Source: a virus. Taken from it: DNA of 27,161 bases. Shown piece after piece: positions 6,377 through 14,800 of this stretch. The DNA lies in the IMG/VR virus record IMGVR_UViG_3300049459_000120, positions 1 to 27,161 of that record; one strand, given 5' to 3'. Below the pieces are notes generated by a model. The model searched no databases. It had not been told where the DNA came from and saw only the letters and a program-made list of their open reading frames with translations. The translations under genes and the position numbers were made by a program. The first letter of the stretch is position 1, and every line of letters begins with the position of its first letter.

Positions 6377-6603
6377 GTAGGCACCAGCGACTTCAGCCGA
6401 TCTTCAGTGGCGACATCGAAGATGACATAGAGTTTATCGATGGTTGATTCATTCAGCGCTCCGGCCGATTCCAGGCCCAGAACAAATCCCTCTGCCCGCG
6501 CCCCGGCCTTCGCCGCAATTATCATCGAATCAGCCCGCGCGATCTGAGCAAGAAGTTTATCGGCTTCGCGCTCAATCTTTGGGCTAAGAGATATGCCTTC
6601 CAT
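6373..6603 (-). CDS. Small hypothetical protein at the distal end of the late operon (76 aa)
   Basis: The product starts MEGISLSPKIEREADKLLAQ and contains ARAEGFVLGLESAGALNEST, then LYVIFDVATEDRLKSL. It is helical, soluble and without a signal peptide or membrane span, so it is not a holin. It is clearly related to the protein of 4084-4341 and, over the EGFVLGLESAGAL core, to that of 3776-4081. AAGGA lies 8 bases before the ATG. It is the last gene of the minus-strand block, 52 bases after the endolysin, and its stop overlaps the stop of the convergent SRAP gene. Function is unknown. Confidence 0.65.
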   Translation of the reverse strand: MEGISLSPKIEREADKLLAQIARADSMIIAAKAGARAEGFVLGLESAGALNESTIDKLYVIFDVATEDRLKSLVPT

Positions 6604-6655
6604 ACGGCCATCCTTTCATTCAGAGAATGGGTGGAAGGATAGCTGCATGCTCGCG

Positions 6656-7081
6656 TCATGGAACGTCCTTGAAGAAGACGTGGTGACCGAGCTTCAGCGT
6701 CTGCTTGGCCTTCCCCGCCCAGTCAGGGGCCTTCGGCATAGTGGTCGCGTAATAGTGCGTGGCTCCGCCGGTAGGGTCAGGCACCTTCCCTGCGATCACT
6801 TGGTCAGCGGCGATTTGAGCCTGGGCAAACTCGCGGAACGGAATCGGCTGGGCGCCACTCAGGTAGACGTAGTTCGGGTCGTTCTTGTTCCAGCAGCTGA
6901 ACTGCCACTTGGCCAGGCAAACACCGGCATAACCCTCACCCCACCACGACTTGGCCTTGCCGTCGTTCACCCGGTTGCGGATGGTCCAGGCCACGGCGAT
7001 CTGCCCTGCCAACGATTCGCCACGGGCCTCGCCCCAAAGGGTTCGGGCAAGAACGTCGCGGTCTCTTTCGGTTTCGGTCAT
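6656..7081 (-). CDS. Endolysin, SleB-like cell wall hydrolase
   Basis: The 141-residue product begins MTETERDRDVLARTLWGEAR and continues GESLAGQIAVAWTIRNRV. This is the start of the hydrolase_2/SleB fold, where the Glu of WGEARGE is the likely catalytic acid. It also has SWWGEGYAGVCLAKWQFSCW, typical of the family, and GATHYYAT near the end. Such enzymes cleave peptidoglycan glycan strands and, in phages at the end of the tail genes, act in host lysis. GGAG lies 7 bases before ATG 7081; the longer frame from 7114 reads back through a terminator hairpin and is rejected. No holin, spanin or signal peptide accompanies it here, so how it reaches the wall is not shown by this window. Confidence 0.88.
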   Translation of the reverse strand: MTETERDRDVLARTLWGEARGESLAGQIAVAWTIRNRVNDGKAKSWWGEGYAGVCLAKWQFSCWNKNDPNYVYLSGAQPIPFREFAQAQIAADQVIAGKVPDPTGGATHYYATTMPKAPDWAGKAKQTLKLGHHVFFKDVP

Positions 7082-7096
7082 CAGTTTTCTCCAGGC

Positions 7097-7121
7097 AAAA
7101 AAATACCCGCTCAAGGGCGGG
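7097..7121 (-). terminator. Intrinsic terminator before the endolysin
   Basis: On the minus strand CCCGC and GCGGG flank a six-base loop and are followed by TA and a run of seven T residues. The endolysin ribosome site begins directly after the T-run (TTTGCCTGGAG). It is one of five related hairpins in the late operon. Confidence 0.75.
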
Positions 7122-7166
7122 CCGGTGTCTCAAAAGGGTTGATGTCGATATCGGAGGAATACGAAC

Positions 7167-8636
7167 TCAATAGGTGAGGAACTGGCCACCGCCTGCGTTT
7201 GGCTGGCCAACTGGCATGCAGTTGCGGAAGTAGATTTTTGCCCCAGGGTCGATGTTGGTGGCAAAGGCCCAGGTGCCCGCCTGCATATCGATCTTCACGC
7301 TGTCGCACCAGATCTGCGATGTATCCTTGGCCATCACCGCCACTGGCACCTGCTGCCCGCCACCGCCAAGCACCGCATCGCCGCGGTCGTTCTTGATCCA
7401 CGTCCCAGCGAGCAGACCGGTAGACGTGCCAACGATGGCAACGGTGCCGCCGTGGGCCTCCTCATAGGCCCCGCACAGGTCGATACCCACACAGTTTTCG
7501 TGCAGCGTCCAGGCATTACAGGATTGCTGCCCGAAAATACCCGGATTCTTACCCGTGCAATTGACGGTGAGTACAGCCGCCTTGGCCGCCCCGTAGTTGT
7601 TGTGGATATTGAATATATCGGTGGCCGGGTTGCCGCCGTGACAGTTGAAGGCCGCGATCAGTCCGTTGAAGCTGTTGCCAGACACTGCCCGCGCGGTGCT
7701 GTTGATCTGTCCGCCGGCCTGCTGAAACCGCACGCTGCTGAACACCGAGCAGCCTGGCGTGGAAGCGGGGGAGGTACAGAGGAAGTCGACGATGCCATTG
7801 CCGTTAGACCCTTCCATGTCCCAGCTAGACCCATTAAGCGCGGTGAACATCACGTTCACCTGCGGTCCCATGATGTAGTTGGCAGCGCCACTGCGGTAGG
7901 CCCGAGTGTTGGCGTTGGTCACCGGCAGGCCGTCGGCGCGGTTTACGTAGATGTCGAAGGACGTGGAGTTCACCACAGCGCACCAGCTGTTCGGCGTGTT
8001 GTTGCAGATCGTCGGTGTGGCCACATACCGAAGCCGCGCATAGTCGCCCCAGATGTCTAACTCCAGGCGGTTGACGATGCGGTCACAGCTGCCCAGCAGC
8101 GGCAGTTTGTAACAGTTTGGGTAGGTCCCGTCGGCAGCGGCTGGCGGCGCATAGTTGTCGAAGGTGCCGGTCATCACCTTGCCACCGTAGGCCATGAACA
8201 CCATGTCCACGGTCGGGATGACAGCCACCCCTGAGTTGTTGCGTGGGTTGTTGTTTCTCGGGTACGAGCCCGCGGCTACCATGCCCATGCACGGATGCCC
8301 GGTCGCGTTGCCCAGGGCCTGCAGCTTGCCAATGGATTTGACCGGCAGGGCCTGCGTCCCGGGGTTGGTATCACTGCCAGACGGGGACGCCCAGAAGACG
8401 GCGAAGGGTGCGGTGAACGCCAGGGAGCGCAGCGAGAACAGCAGTTCGGGGGTGTAGTTCACCCAACCCACCTGTGGCGCCAGACCAAACGACTGGGTGA
8501 TCGTCATCTCTATGGGGAAGGTCTCGTGGTCCCACAGAAGCCCCTCAGGGATTTCCACCGGGTAAGCGTAGCCAGGGCGGGCGTATCGGCTATCCGCAAC
8601 ACTCATCGGGATGCCTGGCGCGTCCAAAATACTCAT
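7167..8636 (-). CDS. Beta-helix tail spike or receptor-binding protein
   Basis: The 489-residue product starts MSILDAPGIPMSVADSRYAR at ATG 8636, which overlaps the upstream stop in an ATGA. A short N-terminal adaptor domain is followed by FWASPSGSDTNPGTQALPVK, the characteristic entry of right-handed parallel beta-helix (pectate-lyase-like, DUF1565-type) proteins. Many short strand-turn repeats rich in Asn, Gly and Cys follow, and the protein ends AGGGQFLTY. Spikes with this fold bind and often degrade surface polysaccharide. The location among tail fibre genes, and the end-to-end coupling with two small genes, support a virion receptor-binding role. No catalytic residues can be assigned from reading, so depolymerase activity is inference. 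The open frame back to 8825 is a shadow of the upstream gene. Confidence 0.7.
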   Translation of the reverse strand: MSILDAPGIPMSVADSRYARPGYAYPVEIPEGLLWDHETFPIEMTITQSFGLAPQVGWVNYTPELLFSLRSLAFTAPFAVFWASPSGSDTNPGTQALPVKSIGKLQALGNATGHPCMGMVAAGSYPRNNNPRNNSGVAVIPTVDMVFMAYGGKVMTGTFDNYAPPAAADGTYPNCYKLPLLGSCDRIVNRLELDIWGDYARLRYVATPTICNNTPNSWCAVVNSTSFDIYVNRADGLPVTNANTRAYRSGAANYIMGPQVNVMFTALNGSSWDMEGSNGNGIVDFLCTSPASTPGCSVFSSVRFQQAGGQINSTARAVSGNSFNGLIAAFNCHGGNPATDIFNIHNNYGAAKAAVLTVNCTGKNPGIFGQQSCNAWTLHENCVGIDLCGAYEEAHGGTVAIVGTSTGLLAGTWIKNDRGDAVLGGGGQQVPVAVMAKDTSQIWCDSVKIDMQAGTWAFATNIDPGAKIYFRNCMPVGQPNAGGGQFLTY

Positions 8637-9061
8637 GCGACACCTTCCGTGATGATCAGATCGGGTTGAATGACGACGGCGCCCATGGCGTTGCGGGTGT
8701 ACGCCGGCTGCGTGATGGTCAGCGGCGGAGTGCTCAGGTACGTGACGTGCCAGGCATCCACAGCGCCAGGGAAAGAGGTGCTCAAGGTGTCGGCGATGAA
8801 CTCGCCGAGGACCTTGTCCGGCCACCGGACGTCAGCGCGGATCAGCGCCCCGTTGACGTCGCGCTCATCGCCCTTGAGCAAGGTGAAGTTGAGGACGGTG
8901 ACCCAGGCGATCAGGTTGGTCAGGTCCAGCTCGGCGAGTTTGTCGGTGATCGGGGTCAGGTTCGGTGTCGGTCCGGGCGGCCCGCGCAACTGACCTTCGC
9001 CTGTCGTAATCGTGATCCGCTCTGCGGTCCCAACCACAGTGATCTCAGTGGTTATCGTCAT
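8633..9061 (-). CDS. Tail-associated protein with short collagen-like patch (142 aa)
   Basis: The product begins MTITTEITVVGTAERITITT and contains a short GPPGPTPNLTP stretch of collagen-like triplets near residue 30. It then runs into a hydrophobic LAWVTVLNFTLLKGDE-type segment and a beta-rich C-terminal half. Short Gly-Pro patches are common linkers in phage fibre proteins. It is joined by ATGA overlaps to the genes on both sides, so three genes (9354 to 7167) form a single translational unit. A role as a connector or chaperone of the spike is inferred from position. No family is recognised. Confidence 0.6.
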   Translation of the reverse strand: MTITTEITVVGTAERITITTGEGQLRGPPGPTPNLTPITDKLAELDLTNLIAWVTVLNFTLLKGDERDVNGALIRADVRWPDKVLGEFIADTLSTSFPGAVDAWHVTYLSTPPLTITQPAYTRNAMGAVVIQPDLIITEGVA

Positions 9062-9354
9062 TCGGTTATACCTTTTGCGACGAAGACGCGAACCGGATCG
9101 GTGGTGAGGATCTGTTCCGCATCAGTCGTGTATCTGATATCGAAGCTGAGCGCGCCTGTCGGCCAAGTGCCGGTCTCGGCGCTCAAGGTGAATTCCCCAG
9201 CAGCCCTGTCGGTGAATTCAACTGCAAGCTCGGCAATGACCAGGGAAGGGGTTCCTATGGATGCCCGAACCTGCCAGTTGGTCAGGTCCTGGGGCACATC
9301 GTCCACCTTCACCACCATGGCGATCTGAAAGGAGTCGCCGCGTTTTATGTTCAT
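9058..9354 (-). CDS. Small beta-sandwich tail/fibre protein (98 aa)
   Basis: The product starts MNIKRGDSFQIAMVVKVDDV and goes on with PQDLTNWQVRASIGTPS. This is the pattern of the Ig-like N-terminal module seen in phage baseplate or fibre proteins of BppU type (RGDxFxI...DLTxxxVRAxI). AGGAG lies 6 bases before the ATG, and an intrinsic terminator separates it from the upstream fibre chaperone gene. It begins the second receptor-binding module. The exact role is unknown; a structural adaptor for the spike is likely. Confidence 0.6.
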   Translation of the reverse strand: MNIKRGDSFQIAMVVKVDDVPQDLTNWQVRASIGTPSLVIAELAVEFTDRAAGEFTLSAETGTWPTGALSFDIRYTTDAEQILTTDPVRVFVAKGITE

Positions 9355-9394
9355 GTACTGCTCCTGGGCGATTGATCAGATGTTTTTTGAAGGC

Positions 9395-9419
9395 AAAAAA
9401 AATCCCGCTCGATGGCGGG
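9395..9419 (-). terminator. Intrinsic terminator after the fibre chaperone gene
   Basis: On the minus strand CCCGC and GCGGG flank a six-base loop, followed by AT and a run of eight T residues. The stem matches those at 7097-7121 and 22815-22835. It separates the fibre module from the spike module. Confidence 0.8.
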
Positions 9420-9441
9420 TGCGTTGTGCGGGTAATGCGCG

Positions 9442-9888
9442 TTACATCGCTTCAGATGGGAGAGTCTCGGGGTCAGCTTCGATCACTGGTATGGCTGGTT
9501 CAACTGGCCACACCGGAGCCGCCGGCCAAGTCGGCTGCTTCGTGACTTTGCCCAGAGCGAACTTGTAGGCCTTCCATGCTTTCAGGCTGATGGTAAGCGC
9601 TGCCAGCTCGGCTTCATCTTCTTCGGTCGCCTCGCCTGCATCGACGCCGTATCCAAGCGTATCAATGCGATCCTGAATTCGGGCGATCTGGGCAGCGGCT
9701 GCAGTATTGAGCGTCGCCAGCTGATTGGTGCTCGTCGCCTTGATTTCCTCTGCTGAAAGCGGTGGGTTGAGGTGGATGTGTACTTCTTCATCCGTCATGA
9801 GAATCAGGTCTTCCCCGATCCATTCATCCTGCGAGCCGTCAGATTCAAAGGCGAAAACCTCGCCCGTGGGGGATTTGTAATATTTCAT
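9442..9888 (-). CDS. tfa: Tail fibre assembly chaperone (Caudo_TAP type)
   Basis: The 148-residue product begins MKYYKSPTGEVFAFESDGSQ and contains EWIGEDLILMTDEE and NPPLSAEEIKATST. The C-terminal WPAAPVWPVEPAIP is typical of fibre assembly proteins downstream of fibre genes in Pseudomonas phages. Tfa proteins help trimerise or cap the distal fibre. The start is ATG 9888 rather than the in-frame GTG at 9894, because GAGGTGATC just before the ATG is a nine-base perfect match to the complement of the 16S 3' end and includes that GTG. The fibre stop codon lies inside this ribosome site, so chaperone and fibre are translationally coupled. Confidence 0.85.
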   Translation of the reverse strand: MKYYKSPTGEVFAFESDGSQDEWIGEDLILMTDEEVHIHLNPPLSAEEIKATSTNQLATLNTAAAAQIARIQDRIDTLGYGVDAGEATEEDEAELAALTISLKAWKAYKFALGKVTKQPTWPAAPVWPVEPAIPVIEADPETLPSEAM

Positions 9889-9890
9889 GA

Positions 9891-10859
9891 TCACCTCAAC
9901 TCATACCAGGACACCAAAGCGGCAGTACCGTTACCGACGACAGCGGAGTAAGTGGCACCGGGTGGAATGATGACGACTTGCGAAGGGACGTAGCTGTTTA
10001 CAACACCGCTATAGGGGCCGGGGATGTTGAACCCCTGCGTCGAGATGGCAACGGTCGTCAAGGTGCCGGATGTCGGTCCACAAAGAACGGCGACCGTGAT
10101 GGGTTTACCGGTGGTGTTCGTGTAGGTAGTAGCAAGTGCGCGACTCGCAGTCATGTTTTGCCATGACTGACCGACGCCCAGCGAGGACTTCGCGTTGAGG
10201 GCGGATTGCAAATCTGTCTGGTCTGAAAGCGCTCCTTTGAGATTCCCCCACGCCAGCCCATCCGTTCTGCCCGTTCCGCCCTGCCCAAGACCCAATGCTG
10301 TAGTCAGGCCTAAGAGCGAGGTGATGTCGTTATTCGCGCCTTTCGCGGCTTTGCCAGAGACCTGCGCCTGCAGCTTTCCGAACGCCCCGATAATTGCATC
10401 GGTCGCCGTTACAGCCGACGAGTCGGTCGTAATCATCCCGGTCAACACCGCGGCCCTGACCCTCGCATCGGTGTAATACTTGTTTGTACCTTCAGGCAGC
10501 CCGCCGGTATCGGTCAGATTGAGCGCGGTGCGTACGCCGGACGTAGTAGGAGTTGTGCCAAGCACGGCGAGCACGCCACCGAATTGATTGACCAGCGCGC
10601 GGAGTGCATCAGCCGAATCCTTCACGTAGCCCTGCATCGGCGCGAGCGCGTACGCCCCTCCAGCGCTGGTCGCGCCCTGGTACGGTGGTGCGATCGACAT
10701 CGCGGTGTCACTCGCGATATTGGTCACTTCGTACCAGCCACCGTCCGGACCACGAAAGGCATCACCGACACGGCTGTTGGCAATGAATGCGGTACCGGAA
10801 CCGATCACGGCATTGGAATTTTGGGTGACAGAAACCGTCCCGGCTTTATACCAAGGCAT
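9891..10859 (-). CDS. Tail fibre protein
   Basis: The 322-residue product has the organisation of Pseudomonas phage side fibres. An N-terminal virion-binding domain starts MPWYKAGTVSVTQNSNAVIG and has GDAFRGPDGGWYEVTNIAS. A linker with GLPEGTNKYYTDARVRAAV follows, then Gly-Thr-rich repeats with LGLGQGGTGRTDG, and a compact C-terminal receptor-facing domain ending in SWYELR. AGGAAG lies 5 bases before the ATG. It lies directly upstream of its chaperone gene, as expected. The C-terminal part is the likely host-range determinant; the receptor is not predictable. Confidence 0.85.
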   Translation of the reverse strand: MPWYKAGTVSVTQNSNAVIGSGTAFIANSRVGDAFRGPDGGWYEVTNIASDTAMSIAPPYQGATSAGGAYALAPMQGYVKDSADALRALVNQFGGVLAVLGTTPTTSGVRTALNLTDTGGLPEGTNKYYTDARVRAAVLTGMITTDSSAVTATDAIIGAFGKLQAQVSGKAAKGANNDITSLLGLTTALGLGQGGTGRTDGLAWGNLKGALSDQTDLQSALNAKSSLGVGQSWQNMTASRALATTYTNTTGKPITVAVLCGPTSGTLTTVAISTQGFNIPGPYSGVVNSYVPSQVVIIPPGATYSAVVGNGTAALVSWYELR

Positions 10860-10882
10860 GGCAACTTCCTATATGAGGTGAT

Positions 10883-11560
10883 TTATACGGCGAGCTTTGC
10901 GAAGACGGCCGGCATGAAGAAGGCGAAGGGGTTGCTGAATCCATCGGTTACGGCGTACAGCACACCAGCATTGAAATCCCATAACGTTTTGACGAGGCGC
11001 CCCGCCGCCGAGCCCGTCAGCATCCTCATGCCGAAAGTATTAATCAGCAGGTATTCGTTTTCTGGAAAGTTGAACGTCACCGTGTAAAAACTTCGAGTGG
11101 CACTCGTGTCGGTTGTTTCGGATCGAACATAAGCCCAGTTCTGAAATGCTCGCGTGAACAAGGCTGTCGGTGTTCCAGAGTCGAACAGCAACTTTGAAGA
11201 ACCGTCCCATAACCGCATGCCATAAGTGGCGACAGGCTGCGCGCCGAAGGTGGCGGCGAAGTAGCGCCCGTTTGGCTGGGCAGTGTTCACGTCGTAAGCC
11301 CTGACGTAAAACCCGGTCCAGTTACCCGCCGAGCCAATCACCTGCATGGCCGTTAAGCCGGCTATGCCGCCAGTGTCCGGACGGCAGAACACCAGCGGAG
11401 GCTCCGCACTGGTGATGACACGCGGAAAATAGGTGGTCGATCCGAGTCCAGACTCCTGAGTCGGCGCGTAACGCCCACTGCAAATAACGTTGAGCCTGGC
11501 AAATTCGGAATCGATGACCACCTGGTTGCTGTTGTTGATGAAGGTCAGTCCGTAACTCAT
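10883..11560 (-). CDS. Tail-tip associated protein with two YGL/YGM modules (225 aa)
   Basis: The product begins MSYGLTFINNSNQVVIDSEF and has a second copy of the same short module inside it, ATYGMRLWDGSSKLLFDSG, near residue 115. The module (YG-x-x-x-W/I-x-x-x-x-x-L/V-x-x-D) also starts the neighbouring protein at 11560-11883. Similar motifs occur in small proteins that follow gene J in phages of Pseudomonas. The start overlaps the previous stop by one base (TGATG). It is probably a virion component at the distal tail; the molecular role is unknown. Confidence 0.65.
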   Translation of the reverse strand: MSYGLTFINNSNQVVIDSEFARLNVICSGRYAPTQESGLGSTTYFPRVITSAEPPLVFCRPDTGGIAGLTAMQVIGSAGNWTGFYVRAYDVNTAQPNGRYFAATFGAQPVATYGMRLWDGSSKLLFDSGTPTALFTRAFQNWAYVRSETTDTSATRSFYTVTFNFPENEYLLINTFGMRMLTGSAAGRLVKTLWDFNAGVLYAVTDGFSNPFAFFMPAVFAKLAV

Positions 11561-11883
11561 CAGGCAAACCTTATGACCATCAGTCGCATGGTCCCGTTGG
11601 TAGACAGGCTGGCGGCGAAGGTGCGGGTGTAGTTGTAGACGCGTGCAACCCCCGAAAGCATTTCGGTCTCGAACTGAAAGGACAGCGCCTCGTTGTAAGG
11701 CCCCACCGGGATCACGATCGCAACTGAGTTGGAGGCATCGCTGCCCGGCACCGAAAAATCCACATTCGTTTTGTTGTTGTCTGGGAAGGTCACCAGCGTC
11801 GAAAGCACGACCCGCATGGTGAAGGAGTTCTCGTCGAGCTGGAGCGCCCCATCGGCGCCCCAGACCCGCATTCCATAGGCCAT
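11560..11883 (-). CDS. Small tail-tip protein with YGM module (107 aa)
   Basis: The product starts MAYGMRVWGADGALQLDENS and continues with a beta-rich body (SVAIVIPVGPYNEALSFQFE). It begins 3 bases after the J stop codon and overlaps the following gene by one base, so it belongs to the J transcript. Its N-terminal module is shared with the protein at 10883-11560. It is not related to Lom by eye. It is likely structural, with role unknown. Confidence 0.65.
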   Translation of the reverse strand: MAYGMRVWGADGALQLDENSFTMRVVLSTLVTFPDNNKTNVDFSVPGSDASNSVAIVIPVGPYNEALSFQFETEMLSGVARVYNYTRTFAASLSTNGTMRLMVIRFA

Positions 11884-11886
11884 GTG

Positions 11887-14800
11887 CTACCCCAGATATC
11901 CGAGACGTACCCGCAGAACGTTGTTGGCGTCATAGACCGACACATTTTGCGAGTTGATGATGAGACGACCTTGGCCAGGTATGACGCCGTTTATTTCCAA
12001 CGTGCCATCCTTGTTGAGGATCCATCCCTGCGTACCTGCGATGTAGTTCGTCGAACTGATGTAGTTTCCAATTTTGGCGTTGGTGATGCTGCCGTCCAGA
12101 ATGAACGCCGAGTTCATGAACACTTGGCCACCCTGCACCGCAAACGGCACCGAGATGGTGCCGCCGGCAATGGTGTTGACGATCGCGAACCGGTCAGCGC
12201 TCACCAGGAACTGGCTCTGCAATCCGGCGCCGGTGTTCTCGATGCCCAGGCCAATGCCGGCAGCGATGTACTTGCCGTCTGCCGCCACCTGCATCTTCAC
12301 CGACCACATCGTCGACAATTTGCCGGCGGTGTTCCCGTAGGCGGTCGAGGTTTCCTGAATGGCGGCGGTGTTCTCGCCGACCTTCACGTTGACCTGTGTG
12401 AGTGCAGTGGCGGTGGCTTCCTTGTCGGTGGCCACGACCTGCTGCAGGTCGATGACGTTGGCCTCGTTCTCTTCGACAGTGGCAGTCAGCGTGGTGATCT
12501 TCTGGGCGCTGGCGTAGTTCTCAGAGGCCCGAACCTTCTCTTCGGTGGCAATGGCTGCCGTGCTGCTCCAGCCTTTCAGTGCATCCGCGAGATCACCCTC
12601 CCCGCTGTCATCACGGAAAGAAGCGCGCAAGGCCTGAAACGCCGAGGCCTGGGCTGTGACAACGCCGTCGATCTCGGTGATGTCCGCCGTATTGGTGGCG
12701 ACCTGCTGAGCCAGCCCATTCGCTGTCTCGATCGTCTGGCCGACATCCAGCCAGTAAGCGGCATTCGGCGGTGGACTATTGATCGGCACTTCGCCGATGG
12801 CTTGGTAGATCCGTTTGCCAACGACCACCAGGTCGTCTTCCTCGTAGGTCTCATCCGGCTCATATCCCTTGAGTCCGTCGAGGGCATCGATCTGCGCCTG
12901 CAGGCCAGGGATCTTGTTGATTTCGTCCAGAATGTCCTGACCGAGTTCGGTTTCGCCGATCTGCCCGGCGATCATTTCCAGAATGGCCGCCGCGTCCGCG
13001 CTCGACTGGCCTTGAACGCCAAGGCCGATCGGGTGCCAAGGACCGATGTTGCCGATCCGATCGATCAAGCGGGCCCAGAAATAAAAGGTCACGCCCGCAC
13101 GCAGGCCCAGCATCGAGAAGTCGCTTTGCGGGTATGCCAGGTCAGTCAGCTTGGTTGCAGCGTCCAGGCTGGTCGTCGGGCCGTACCAGATTTCCGTCCG
13201 CTGGGTGTCCTCGGCACCAGCCGGAAGCCCCCACTTCAGGTAGATGCCGAACAGCAGCGGCGTGGCCGTGAGGTACGACACCGCCGGCGGCAGGCCTTGT
13301 TTGCCAGAGAGCTGAGTCAGGACCGAGTTGCGCCAGATCGACGAGATATCGAAGGCGCTCACGGCCCGCACGCGCGCCACATAGGCGCCGGCGTAAATGC
13401 CCACCACGTCAACACTGGTCATCCCGGTGCGTTGCAGCTTGATCCAGTTGCCGCTGTCCTTCCGCCATTCAACGTCATAACCCACAGCGCCGTTCACCGC
13501 TGGCCAGTTGATGGTCATGGTGGCTACGGCGAGCCCCTGAGAAACCACCGACGTGGATGTGACGGTGACACTGGCTGGGGCCGGAACAACGGTGATCGGA
13601 ATCACGCTGATCGGCCGTTCTTCCAGTCGGGCGCCGGTGTCGATGAAAGCAAACTTGCTCGGGTCGTACTGCAGCGCGCTGATTTCGAAGTCGCCCTCAG
13701 TCGTGCGCTTGGTCCGCAACACGCGATAGAGCGGGATCGCCAAATCATCGGCGTCCAATGCCCATTGCAACTGTGGCAGGGGTGCCTCGCTGTAGTTGGT
13801 GGTCACGGTGACGGCACGGCCGCTCACACTTTGGACGGTGCGACCTTCAGCCCTCCCACCTGGCAGGTTGATGATCAGACGATCGCCAACCTTGGCCTGG
13901 GTATCACGGTCCAGCGTAACGACGCGGCCGGCGACGGCAGAGATGCGCCCGCCGATTTCGCGACCCGCCAGCAGCGAATCCGCCACCGGGATGATGTGGC
14001 CTGGAAGCGGTATCACCCCTTCCATGCCGGTCTTGAACGAAATGGTGCGGTCCTGATTGTTGCTCAGGATCGCCCACTTACCGCGGCGCTGCGCTTCGGA
14101 TGCCCGAGTGCAACCGATGGCGCTCAGCTCAGTCGGCTTGTCGCCCATACGGCGCTGAAGGTCCAGGTCCGCGAACGGAATAACGTCGGTGTCGTAGTTG
14201 TTCGCCGGGTTGTCGTAACTGACTAGGGCGCGGGTGTATCGGGTTTTGGCCGATGCGCTGCCGTAGGAGAACTTCCCGTCGATGACGTTGGTCCGGGTGA
14301 AGACGTAGTCGAAGTCCTGCGCGCGCGGCATATCGGCTTGCATCACCAGTTGGCCCTGGGCCCAGTAGGTCATGCCACGGTAGATGCCGGCGATGTCGCG
14401 CAACAACGACCAGGCATCAGCCTTGCCTTGCAGGTTCATGTCGCACAGGAATCGTGGCTCGGTACCGCCCAGCCCATTCGGCACCAACTGGTCGGCATAC
14501 TGCGCGATCCGGTAGAGCTCCCATTTGTCGACCATGAACGGTTTGATTCGCTTGCCCAGGCCGAAACGGTCCTCGGTGCAGATGCCGTAAGTGATCCAGG
14601 CCGGGTTGTTGGTCCAAGCCTGTTTCATGCTGCCGTCCCACGTACCGGTATAGGTTCGTGCGATCGGGTCGTAATTGCTCGGCACCTGCCATTTGCGGGC
14701 CCGGCACTTCACGGTGACAGCTGGAATATTGGTGAACTGCTCGGCATCAAATTCGATGTAGAGCGATGCGGTGTTGGGATAACGAAGCTTGGCGTCGATC

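Noticed and set aside
6373-6603. Holin next to the endolysin
   Set aside because: The small protein has no membrane segment; it is helical and soluble and belongs with the EGxxxGLE proteins.
8637-8825. N-terminal extension of the spike frame
   Set aside because: The sequence is Arg/His-rich shadow of the upstream gene; ATG 8636 makes a standard ATGA overlap.
11884-14226. 780-codon plus-strand open frame opposite gene J
   Set aside because: Antisense shadow created by the high-GC codon use of J; composition is Arg/His/Gly/Asp-rich and it has no family features.
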